Source: Ophiocordyceps camponoti-saundersi (nom. inval.)
Lineage: Eukaryota; Ascomycota; Sordariomycetes; Hypocreales; Ophiocordycipitaceae
Direction: 5' to 3'
Length of the DNA: 64,000 bases
NCBI GenBank assembly: GCA_003339415.1
Contig: PDHQ01000021.1
Location: 240,962 to 304,961 of the forward strand
The translations under genes and the position numbers were made by a program. The first letter of the stretch is position 1. Every line of letters begins with the position of its first letter. A model generated the notes under the pieces. It had not been told where the DNA came from. It did no database searches and worked only from the letters and a program-made list of their open reading frames with translations. This document shows positions 34,906 through 45,328 of the stretch, in pieces.

Positions 34906-37784
34906 ATATTAGGGGGGTCGGCAAGTTCCACCGGGTCATGAGCTTCGCCGTTGCGCACTCTATGCAAAGGCCCATGTGGTTTTCCGCGGACAACGGTGGT
35001 GCATCCTCCTTAGCTGCCGCCTTAGCCGGAACCGCAAAGAAATTGTTATTTGGCCATCGCTAAGAGAAAAAAAAATAAGAGAGAGAGAGGGGGGGAAGAG
35101 GGAGAGAGAAAGAGAGAGAAAAAGAGCCATTTAGTCAATGTGGAGGAATGAGCAGAAAAAGGAGGGCACATTCCGACATGTTTATGTTTATGTTTTTCAT
35201 TTCTGATATAGATGATTTTTATTCTCTGTTTCGCCCCGCGGTTTGTAGGTTGAGTCTATCTCGCTAACCTATCACTGTGAAACCGGCAATCAGATCGCCA
35301 GTTTGTTTCTTGATTGCTTCCCTTGACGAATTCACCTTTTCTTTTTGGTCTTTTTTTTTTCTTGATCCATCTTGTTCCACACCCCCTCCCCTTATCCCCT
35401 CTTCTCTCCCCTCCTCAACCCGATGCGTCGTGAAGAGACAAAAGAGACTTCGTTGTTGGTGGGAAAAAAAAAACGGCTTACCTTATGTTGTATGCACACC
35501 CGGACGGGACCGGGGGGAACTGGCTGTGCTGACATGACAGGGCAAGGGATGGAGCGCGCCTGCCACGGGCCATGTACTTGCCCAGATAGGCAAAAGGACG
35601 CAGGGCCGTCCCCCCTCCCCTCTCTTCCCCCCCCCCCCCCCCCAGGCGTGGGTTCCTTTGCGCTAGCGCCTTCCTTATCGCGAAGGGCCTTTTGTGTCTC
35701 GACCGTTGAGGACTGTGTAAGAAGAGGGACTAGGCCTGTGTCTAGGCTGTTTCTCGGAGGATGGGATAGGTTAGTTGCTAGCGCGTGACAAGCAGCACAC
35801 ATATCTAAGGATATAAGACACACTCACACAGAAACAATACATACGAACGTTGCATCGATGCCCTCTTTCAAGGGAAGAAGAAAAAAGAAGAAGAAGAAGC
35901 AACAACGTCTTGCCCAGCCATCTGACGACACCTTTTAAAGTGGGCTCCATGTTACCCCAGTAGGAAGGTACCCAGGTATCCACCAGGAAGGATCAGAGCC
36001 GTAGGAAGGCATAACTTCCTAGGTATCTTTCCCTTGCTGCTGCGCCACCCAAGCCTCGGGTAATTTAAACGCCATCGGATCCCCCGCATTTTTCTTTTCC
36101 TCGGTCCAAATACGGCTAGCACCAGAGAGCATGATCAATTCAGCCACAGACTCCGTGCCGGTAACCGGGACTCGCTCACTCGCTCGGCCCACGTCGTAGC
36201 CGCAGCCCGTGAGCGAAGCGGCGCGGACCGAATGCCGATGGGGCGGGGAAAGGGTACCTAGGTAGGGAAGGAGCTCTATTAGGTCGTTCGTCTCTTACCT
36301 ACAACCTACCACCTACCACCTAGTACCTCATGATACTATAGTAAATTAACATTGTGTTTTAATAGGCGATAAAGTACCGACGCCAACTAGAAAATAGAAA
36401 ACGAACTTTTGTTCCATACGAATACGGGGGGTCAACGCAAAGAAAAACTCTATCGGTCCAGATGACGTCCAAGTCCCGACCAATCGTCGACGTCGACGTC
36501 CTAAGCAGGCCCTGTAGTATATGTCTGTGTGCCCGCGTGTGTGTGAGACGAGCGCCCAATCATCAACCGCCCGCAGACGATCCGCTGCATTATGCTTATC
36601 TGCGCTTCACACCTCTTTTTTCCCATTCCCATGCATCCTGTAACTATAGTAGGGAAGTTTTTATTTTTTTTTTCACACCAACTGGTTTCGTTCCAGGCTC
36701 CGAGACATCGCTCAGCTTGTATCAGCTCCCGACTCGCTCTGGGGAAGGGATGGGGAATAGAAAAAAAAGGTGGACGAAAAGGGATGGGGAGGGGACTTCT
36801 GATCGGCACGGTCATCCATCCTGGTAACCCTAACGAGACGGGACAAATTGACTTGAGCTCGCGTCCGGGAGAAGACGGCCAGAGGGTTGCGGGAGGGTAC
36901 GGACTCTCGTATGTAGGTAGTAGGCATGTATGGATAAAGGTGTTCTCCTACTAATCTCTTGCTGCTGCATCTCACTCACATTTGTACGACAGCATCATCT
37001 CACACAAACATAGCAATTCACACGCATAAAGAAACACCACAAATTAGAATGAACAAAAAAAAAAGAACTCTGGCTCGGTCCTTTTGCCTTGGATCGAGAA
37101 CAAGCCCTCGTGACGTGACGGTCATGTTTGACACGGGCCCCATTGCTAAACGGTTCCGCTCCTCCTGCAGCGTAACTACCAGTACTTGCCTACTACCCAC
37201 CTGGATTCGTCTGCAGGCCCGCCTGGCCGCCCGTTACTTGGCAGCGTTCTATGTAAGTCCCAAGTGTAAATATGCAGTTTGCATAGGAGGCAGATACTTA
37301 AGTTACACGTAACAAACGGGAAAAACACAGACCAGAACTCTGTATTTTCTCTTCTGCCGTTCCTTCTGCCGACCGTCCCCCACGTGTCGAGTTCGGCGAG
37401 ACAAAGGCGGCCAACCATGGCTGTTAAAATAGAAACGCCCACGTACCTACTGAGTATAGGTAGCAGTCTCTCTGTTTAGAGAGTCTCTATGTTTAGAGCT
37501 TGAACTCATGCTTATGCCCTTCTGCGCAGCACGTCGGTAAAGATAGAAAACGACTTCGTGTTCGTTGTTTGTTTTCCCCAATTCCTTCGTCGTCACCCGC
37601 CTGATGGTGAATCAACACAGCGTAGCAATCTCACATGATCCCGTCTTCACTTACATACCTAGGTAGGTAGGTAGGTAGGTAGGGATGCACATCTCGTGCG
37701 TATAACATACATACATGATGCATCTTCAAGGCCCGCCAATAGCCGCCTTTTCCGCCATCCTTCGACTCTCTCCTTCGGGAGCAT

Positions 37785-38294
37785 CTATTTGGACGCCAGC
37801 CCGGCCTCGCGTCTCATCTCGTCGCGCCGCGCATCGGCTTCACGCTGTTGCGTTTTGCCCGCCTCCAGAGCCGCCAGCTTACGCCGCTGCTCGTCTTCCT
37901 TCATTGCGACCCAGACTGGAGAATGCGAAGAATAACGTAGTATCATCGTCAGCCTCTGATTATCCCTCCCTGCGTTCCGAGAGAGGAAAGAAGACAAACT
38001 TGGCTTATCCGACTTGGAATACGTCTTCAATCGCGTGACAAACTCGTCAAAGTCCTGTTCTCGCTCCTCTCTCGTCTCGATGCTCTTCTTTCGGAGGTCC
38101 GGATTATATCGCTTTCGGAGCTCATCTTCCGTCGGCATGAGGTACATGGTCAGCGCCGGTCCGCCGGCCATGACTAGGCCACCGCTTTGTTATCATCTCG
38201 ATCATCAGCCGACGGACATCCTTTTCCCTTTGCCGCAATCCCCGCCGTACCCGATCACCACTTTGGCCCAGAGACCCCATTTGACGCGCGCCAT
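37785..38294 (-). CDS. CBP4: Cytochrome bc1 complex assembly factor Cbp4
   Basis: Small inner-mitochondrial-membrane protein that helps cytochrome b enter complex III (family role). Exons 38294-38251, 38184-38000 and 37915-37785 give 119 residues. The N-terminal MARVKWGLWAKVVIGGGLVM forms the single membrane segment, followed by GGPALTMYLMPTEDELRKRY, the Cbp4 hallmark, then FVTRLKTYSKSDKPIWV and a charged helical tail ending GLASK. Intron 1 has a GTACGG donor and AACAAAG acceptor, chosen because it restores the hydrophobic segment in frame. Intron 2 (84 bp, donor GTTTGT, acceptor CTCCAG) is a multiple of three and stop-free, so retention would give a longer frame. It diverges from the SH3BGR-like gene. 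Confidence 0.88.
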
Positions 38295-38815
38295 TTTTTT
38301 TTGGAGGGCTCAAGGGGGGGGGGGGGAAAGCCTCGAGCTGAGGCTGAGGAAAATGTCCTAATTGAGAGGAAAGGCGGAGAGATAGAGAGATAGAGAGCGC
38401 GCGAGAGAGCGAGAGAGAGATTGCCTTAGTGATGGCGTCATTCATCAACGGTGGCGGTTTTTGCCGCAAATGGCAGAACGCTTATGGAAGGCGGTGAGTC
38501 CCCCTTTCCCTCTCTAACCTCAAACCTCAAACCAAACCCTCCCTCAACGAACGGCCCATCCGCTCTGTACGACACCGACGACGACGAAGACGACGACGAC
38601 GACAAACCCTTACCTACTCGTGCGACGTCGCCAGCTGTCAAAACAGCCACCACCACTCGACGTTTCAGCGCCGGCCTATCCCCCTTCCACCCTCATCAGC
38701 TCCGGCACCGCTCAACTCCAAGCCCGCGCTTCACCGCTACCTAACCATCCATCGTCGTCAACCTCTCCGTTCTCTTCTCTTCTCCTTCAGTCCCCCCCTC
38801 CCCCCTTTCACCGCC
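38295..38815. promoter_or_regulatory. Divergent promoter of CBP4 and SH3BGR-like gene
   Basis: About 520 bp with a G-run near 38312-38325, GA repeats near 38370-38420, and a pyrimidine-rich leader ending at the plus-strand start. No gene seen. Confidence 0.5.
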
Positions 38816-39722
38816 ATGACAACCTACTCCACCAACCCGGCCCTATTCATCTTCACATCGCTCACCGCCGGCTCCTCCCACATCGTTACCGCCACGTCAC
38901 GGCTCGAGACCATCCTCCGCGCCAACCGCGTGCCCTTCAAAGCCGTCGATGTGGCCACGGATGAAAAGGCTCGTATGCTGTGGGGTCGCCGCTCCGGGAA
39001 GGACGCCACAGGCCGTCCCAGGAAACTCCCCGGCTTGGTCCAGGAGGGCCTCGTCCTCGGCGTGAGTTGTCACCCCGCCCCTTTTCTTGTTACCTATTTT
39101 GTCGTCTCCAGGTTCGGCGTGGCTGAAACTGTTTTAGGACCTAGTCGAGATCGAGGACTGGAACGAATACGGTGAGCTCAAGCAACACGTCAAAATCTAC
39201 TACGACGAACACACCATCCCATCAATTCACGACAAGCCCAAGCAACCACAACGCAAACAACAACCGAAATCCCAACAAAAACCTCCCGCCCCCCCTGCTG
39301 CTCCCCAAGACCCCCCCGAAGCCCCCTCCTCTTCCTCGTCCGCCGCCGCCGCCGCCACCGCCGCAGCTTCGTCCTCCCTCCCCATCCGCTCCGTCGCCGA
39401 CGAAGCCGCCCAAAAGGCCAAGGCGCTACGCACCAAGGCTCTTCGCGAGAAAGTCTACGGAAAAGAACCAGCCAAAGTCTCAAAAGCCGCTGTCGAAGAG
39501 TCGCCAGCCTTCCTGCAGTGCCCATCCACCGCTGCATGGCCTCCCGGCCGTGAGGATGCGCCTCAGAGCCCGACCTCGGCCCGCTGGCCAGGCGGTTCCT
39601 CCGAACCTGAGTCCAAGGAGGCTGCATCCGAAGTGCCTGCTGCTCCGGTGCCGTCCAAGGATGATGCCGAGCCGGGCCATGACGGAGGCGGTGCCACCAA
39701 GGAGGCGGCCGTCGGCGAGTAA
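38816..39722 (+). CDS. SH3BGR-like thioredoxin-fold protein
   Basis: Exons 38816-39061 and 39138-39722 (intron GTGAGT...TTTTAG, phase 0) give 276 residues. Residues about 8-100 form the thioredoxin-like SH3-binding glutamic-acid-rich (SH3BGR) domain: ALFIFTSLTAGSS, RLETILRANRVPFKAVDVAT, then LPGLVQEGLVLGDLVEIEDWNEYGEL. A redox CxxC is absent, as in the family. The remainder is a low-complexity Pro/Ala/Ser-rich tail with KAKALRTKALREKVYG in the middle, probably disordered. The family has no settled enzymatic role. It converges on PEX6, with 202 bp between stops. Confidence 0.85.
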
Positions 39723-39774
39723 GCTTTTGTGTTTCCCTTGTAATTCTCGGTATTCTCTTTGTTTGTCTGCTTAG

Positions 39775-39806
39775 GGACGGACGGACGGACGGACGGACGG
39801 ACGGAC
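39775..39806. repeat. GGAC tandem repeat between convergent genes
   Basis: Eight perfect GGAC units in the short interval between the SH3BGR-like stop and the PEX6 stop, within the expected 3' untranslated regions. Confidence 0.9.
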
Positions 39807-39924
39807 AAGTGTGCGGGTGTTTTCATGGCGTTATCCAGGCTCATGCCATCCTATTCGTTGATGTACATTTACATATGGTATGTGTATACAAAAACGCGCA
39901 CCATTATTCTATCCCGCTTGAGTC

Positions 39925-42900
39925 TTAGTACAAGCCATCGTCATCGCTCGCTGTGCCATGCTCGAATCGCGCGACCGCCTTGCCCTTGCCCTTACCCTTG
40001 GAGGAGCTTCCGTTAACTGAAGACTGAGCGCCGTCGTCTGCGTCCAAGATTGGCGGAGCAACGGCCTTTCCCTTACCCTTGCCCTTGTCCATGTCTCTGG
40101 TATGTTGTAGAATCTCAGGTCGACGTCCTCCATCGCCATCATGGTCATCATCACGATCATGACCTGTACCGTCGGCGGCGGCAGGATTAGCACCACGCAC
40201 CCCCTCAAACGCAGCGCGAACCCGCTCATAATGCCTCAGCTCCCCCTCGCTCACACTGGGCGTAAGCTCGGCCTGGGCCGCGACGAAGTCCGCGTCCGAG
40301 ACGGAGACGGCAACGTCAGCAGGCCGAGCGTGATGGTCGAAAAAGGACGCCGTCGAGATGGCCGGCTCGCCGTCGCGTCGGCGCTGGGCGTTGATGGAGC
40401 GGATGGTGGCGTCGGCCGAGGCCGCTTGGCGCGTCACGGCTTTCAGCATGGCGTCGCTACAGAGGGCGTAGAGGTCGGCGCCCGTGTAGGTTAACGGCAG
40501 CCGGTGAGCGACGGCCGAAAGAGAGACGGACGCATCGAGGGCGAATCTATGTTTCTAGTGGTCAGCTTTCTCTTTGATGTGTCGCATAACAAGGTAGGGG
40601 GGAAGAGGAGGATGCTTGCTTTCGAGTCAGCGCCTCGAGAATGGTCAGCTGCTTTTCGTGCGTGTCCGAGACGCCGAGGTAGAGCATCTTGTCGAAGCGG
40701 CCCGGACGAAGCAGCGCCGGATCCAGCAGATCAGGCCTGTTCGTCGCGCCGATCACAAAGACGCCACCTCCTCCATCGTCACCACCGGACATGCCGTCCA
40801 GCTCGGCAAGAAGCTGAGAGACGATACGGTCCATGACGCCACCACTATCGCCCTGATTTCCCCTCTTGGGAGCGACAGAGTCCAGCTCGTCAAAGAAGAC
40901 GACACAGGGCCGCGCGTCTCTCGCCCGCTGGAAAACGCGCCGCACATTGGCCTCAGATTCGCCAATATACATGTTGAGCAGCTCGGGCCCCTTGACGCTG
41001 AAGAAGTTGAGGCTGTACTCGGTCGCGATAGCCTTGGCCAACAACGTCTTTCCCGTGCCGGGAGGGCCGTAGAAGAGTATGCCGGACCGCTTCTTCATGC
41101 CCTTGGCAAACAGCTCCGGCCGCTCGAGCGGTAGTTGGATCGTCTCCGCCACCGCCTCTTTGACATTACTGAGGCCGCCGACGTCGTCCCATGTCACGTT
41201 GGGGATCTTGGGCGCGCCGATCGAGTCCGAGAGGTTCCTACGAGCTGCCTCGACGGCGACCTCCCAGTCCGCGGAGATGAGACATCGCGCCTCCGGACCG
41301 CCAGCTACCTGTACGTCGCGGACAGTGACGGGCATGCCGGAGCCGCTCTTGCGCGCCGAGAGCCTTTCGAGCCGGGCCCGCTGAGCCAGCGAGGCCCGTT
41401 CGACGACGTCGACGAGGTCGCCCGCCACCAACGCCGCCGTCTTGAGGGCGATCGACGCCAGGTCCAGCGTCGGCTCCAGACTGACGCCCTGGTCGTCGAC
41501 GACGGCACCGAGGATGGCCTCCCGCTCCGCCTCATCGGGCGCTCCCATCTCCAGCTCATGCGTGAAGATGGCGCGGAGACCCTCGGGAACCTGATCGATC
41601 TCATTGGTCGTCGCGACGAGCACTCTCGCCTGCTGCATAACGTCCTTGATTGTAGCCTCGATTCGGTCGGCCGTCAGGGCCTCTAGATGCTGAATCAAGA
41701 TGACGCAACAGTCGGGACCGCAGCTCATGGCCCTGTCCGCTCGGGTTCGTAGGAAGCCGTCCGTCTTGACATCACTTCCGCTGCCGCCGCCCTCGCTCAG
41801 GATGTCGTAAGCGTCGATCGAGTACGTGTGAAGGCCGACGTCGGCGCAGGCGGACCGGACAAGCGTCGCCTTTCCAATATTTCGGTGGCTCGAAGTTAGC
41901 AACACGGCCACGGCCGGCAGCTTGAGGTGAACAGCCGCCGGGCTCGTCGCGGCGGACACGAGCTCCCGCATCTGGCGCCGCAGAGGGGAGGTAAAGGGCG
42001 GCCTCCGCTCGAGCGGAGCCGGAGCCCTTCTCAGACCCAGATAGTACGGCCAGGTACTCTGGCTGGCTCCGGGCACGCGACTGGTCTCGAAGCCAGTCAC
42101 GCGCATACCGACGGCAGAGCTGTCGATGCAAGCCACGGAGCCCCAGACGTCCTCGTCCTCTTCCGACCTCTGTACCTGTATGTGACCGACCTTGAACCAG
42201 GCGACGTCGTCGATGTACGGCGACCACGGCCTGCACTTGCCGTCGCCGGTCGTCAGCGCCATCACGTCGTCGACCTCGGAGCCGCCGCCGTCGGTTCCCT
42301 CACGTAGCACTCGGCCCAGCTGCGTATCGACAGGCACCGCGATGAGGTCGCCAGTCCGCACCAGGCGGATCTTGTGCGCAAAGTAGCGTTTGAGGCCGCC
42401 CAAGACGGCCGTTTGGTAGGCGCGCTCCGCCGAGATGGGCGTGCGGATGTGGTGGATGGCGATGTCCTTGGCGTAAAGGGGACGCGATGCGTTGGCTAGA
42501 CGGGAATGTGTGCCTCTGCTGGGCAACGACGACCTCTTGAGCACCGATATCCGCAAATACGCAGCCTCGTCCAGGTTGGCGAGCAGAATGGGAGATGCGT
42601 AGGCGGCCGGGCTGGCCATCCGCTGCACCTGCGACCCGAAGAAGGAAGCGTGTCGTTCGCCCTTCTCTGCGCTAGATATCCGGGCTAGCGGACGTTGCGA
42701 GTAGGCCTCGGGAAGCCCATATACCCGCGCAGGCCGCCACGTCGTCTCGGAATCCGTGTTCCCGAAGCTGCCCAGGCCAAAAGGACCGAAGCCGTTGGAA
42801 GGCGGCTCCTCTGACGCTTCGATACGGACCCAGTCTCCAGAAAAGCAGCCGAGCCTGGGCAGCGAAGACATGTCAACGTAGACTCTAGCCTCCTCATCGT

Positions 42901-44130
42901 CTTCAGGCGAGGGCGGCGGATGCAGTAGCTCCGGGGCAATCGGCTCCAACAGTCCATGTGCCTTGAACAAGCGCCCCCTGGCCTGATCAGGCTTGGCTGT
43001 GGTCGATGTCATGTTGGAAAAGACAGAGCCCGGGGTGGCGGCACCGTTGGTCCTCCGTCCGCGCAGTGTGCTGGCGGTCATGGGAGACCCGGGTTGGGCG
43101 CTGGTGCTGGTCGGTGGCAGAGCCGGCGTCTGCAGCGAGATCATGTCGTCCATGGAGTCATCCGACAGATCATCTTCGAGCTCGTCCGGGCCGGAAACGA
43201 CGTCCGTCTCCGACTCGTCGGCGGATTCGAGAGTGCGATGGCGGTCCTCGGCCGCAGAAAAGAATTGCTCATTGTGTGTGTCGTCTTCGTCATCGGCAGA
43301 AGCCTTGATGGCTGTGTTGCGTCGTGTACGTCTCGAGCGAACTCGGCCTCGCATGAGGACTATCTTTGTCGAATCGGTGAGGACCCCCTGGGCCACCGGC
43401 TCACACAGCAGGATGACACCCGGGTTGGGCGGCGCGTGATTGACGGGGTGCGGAGGCAGCGGTAAGGAGAACAAGTATCCGGCATGGACAACGTCAATCC
43501 CGGCGAGCGAGGCCCTGATAGCGGCAGTCAAGAGCTCTGTGGGACTGCGACCAGAATCGACGTTCCCTTTCGGATTTTGAGGGTGCTCGTGAAATTTTCC
43601 CTCCCCATTCTCCAACCTTTTAGTCGACTCGCTCTCCAAGCTGACGAAAACGGTATCGAGTGGAACAGGGGTCACGTCGAGGAGGAGAATCTTGATGCCA
43701 GCGCGGTTGTAGCCGGAGAGCTTCGAGGGCGCGATCTGTTGCAAGACGGTGGCGAAGCTTTGCAGAGCTTTTGAGGACGGGGAAAACTGCAGAGTAGAAG
43801 GCGGCAACGCGGCGGATGGCATAACGGGGACGATAGCCCAAGCCGTGTCAGACGGCGTCGGGTTGGGAAGCCATGGCGAGATGGCGACATGGTATATCGG
43901 GGATTTGAGCTCGGCTGAGGGAGCTTGCACGCCATTAGCAGCCAGAAGAGTAGGAAGCGAGGAGCGGGCATACAATCGGGGAAGAGGTCGGCGAAGAGGT
44001 GTTCAGAGAGCAGGCCGAAGTCATCGCCCTTGGCCTTTGTGTCGAGGATGAGGCTGACAGAGACAGCCGGCTTGTCGGACCGGCGCCTGCGAGCGAATCT
44101 TCGGAGCGGCGAGGCCGCAGGAGCAGTCAT
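39925..44130 (-). CDS. PEX6: Peroxisomal AAA ATPase Pex6
   Basis: With Pex1, Pex6 extracts the PTS receptor Pex5 from the peroxisomal membrane. Exons 44130-43974, 43914-40620 and 40546-39925 give 1357 residues, normal for filamentous fungi. The first AAA module is degenerate (LLTSSHRNIGKATLV at its Walker A position). The second is intact: IPNVTWDDVGGL, Walker A GPPGTGKT near residue 1000, Walker B VVFFDELDS near 1057, and second region GATNRPDLLDPALLRPGRFD. The 59 bp intron 1 is GTATGC...CTCAG. Intron 2 (40547-40619) starts with GC (AA/GCAAGC) and has branch GCTGAC, a GC-AG intron required for TRKFALDAS. The C-terminal tail carries two KGKGKGKAV copies. The promoter is adjacent to a dispersed direct repeat starting at 44208. 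Confidence 0.95.
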
Positions 44131-44207
44131 CTTCGGGGAAGCGAATCTTGTAATGAATTGAGACTCTGACTCTTGCTTTCGATGGTATGTTCATCACGGC
44201 TCCTAGA

Positions 44208-44375
44208 GCTCTGGAAGAGGGCCATTCGGCACTCAGCCGAAGTTGTGGGTGGTTGCTTCCCAGGTGGAGGGACCCTTTCCTTTCGCCGCCGGGCTTAGGT
44301 CAGCGATGTCGGATGTTGAAGAGATGCCTCGGCTGTCGGTTGAGCCGCGTCTCCACTGGCCAACGACACTGGAGC
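44208..44375 (+). repeat. Direct repeat, block 1, left copy
   Basis: Matches 50000-50161 in the same orientation at high identity over about 160 bp, including a long near-identical stretch from GATGTCGGATGTTGAAGAGA to GTTGAGCCGCG and the shared GAGGGACCCTTTCCTTTC. It begins about 78 bp upstream of the PEX6 start. Confidence 0.85.
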
Positions 44376-44559
44376 ACTTACCCCTTTGCCCGACTGGCCT
44401 GTTTTCCCTGATGGACTGGTTTAACAAATTATCAACACCTCATGACGCAGTGGCAGGCCTTGCTGATCTCGTTTCTTGAATCTACTGGCTCTGACTTCTA
44501 TCATATTTGAACTGTCACCGCCACTTAACTTGTGCACTCACCTTATGCACGGTAGCTAA

Positions 44560-44655
44560 ATGCGTCTTATTCGTTCGAGTGTGAGCATCAAAATGTTCGT
44601 CGAGGAGGACTTACGGCCGAGAAATACTAAGCTCAGTCTATCTTCCAAAAGAGAC
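44560..44655 (+). repeat. Direct repeat, block 2, left copy
   Basis: A more diverged match to 50450-50555 (TGCGTCTTATTCGTTCGAGT against TGCGTTCTATTTGTTCTAGT, then GAGCATCA and CGAGGAGGACTT against CGAGGAAGACTT). Same order and orientation as block 1, so the two copies are colinear with a variable spacer. Confidence 0.7.
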
Positions 44656-45328
44656 TTCTGTTTGAAGTCAAAGGAAAAATTTGCCTCATGCCTTCTAAGC
44701 TCGGCTCCAAAATGACTACCAACACCATCACATACTACTTACCTACCCCAGGCTCGCTCCCTAATATACCGGATGGCATACAATAACAAAACATGGGACT
44801 GGAAGCGACGTAGGCGAAAGACGTTGCTAAGATCATAAGATGCTTCGGGACTATTCCCGCCGTGGCGATGTGCGGAAACAATGACAGCATCGCAGATAAC
44901 GCCTTGAGTGCGGAATATCACTCGGGAAGAGACCTCCAGTACACGCAGCTGGCAGTCGTCGACAGCATTGTTTTCACCAAAACCCCCCAATCGCCCGTTT
45001 GCCTGCCAGCTGGAAGCCTGGACCCACCTTTCCACCCGGGCATCTATCTCTTTTCCTCTCCTTCCTTCCTCTCTCTCTTCCCTCTCTTCCATCCTCTCTT
45101 CTAAATTTCCACACACATAGCAAAATTTTTCTTTCCCTTCTCACACCCGCTTTCAGCATCTCTCATCGCCTTTCAGCATCTTTCATCACCTTTTCCATCG
45201 TTTTCCATTGCCCTTCACCGTTCCCATCGACTGTTTCCCCGTTCCCTATCCCTTTCCATCACCTTCCCCGTCTTTTCATCAAGCACCAGCCTCTCTTCAC
45301 TCGCAAACATCACCTTTGATCTTTGTTG

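Larger units (their letters stand above)
33546..37784. other. Gene-free, simple-repeat-rich interval of 4.2 kb
   Basis: No reading frame here looks like a gene by composition or recognisable motif. Visible structure: (GTG)n near 33838-33912, a GA-rich tract 34078-34294, GGTATC repeats 34566-34625, a (CA)n block 34850-34905, poly-C near 35627-35643, and a (GTAG)n run 37662-37683. AACCCTAA-like sequence occurs near 36826. The left part must contain the transporter promoter. Confidence 0.6.
44131..45328. promoter_or_regulatory. Intergenic region between PEX6 and the helicase gene
   Basis: About 1.2 kb. The left half holds the dispersed repeat blocks. 45040-45320 is a strongly pyrimidine-rich leader (CCTTTCCATCACC-like) immediately before the helicase start, typical of fungal promoters. 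No gene seen. Confidence 0.5.

Noticed and set aside
44739..45116. 125-codon minus-strand Glu/Arg-rich frame before the helicase
   Set aside because: Antisense of the pyrimidine-rich promoter leader. No supporting features.
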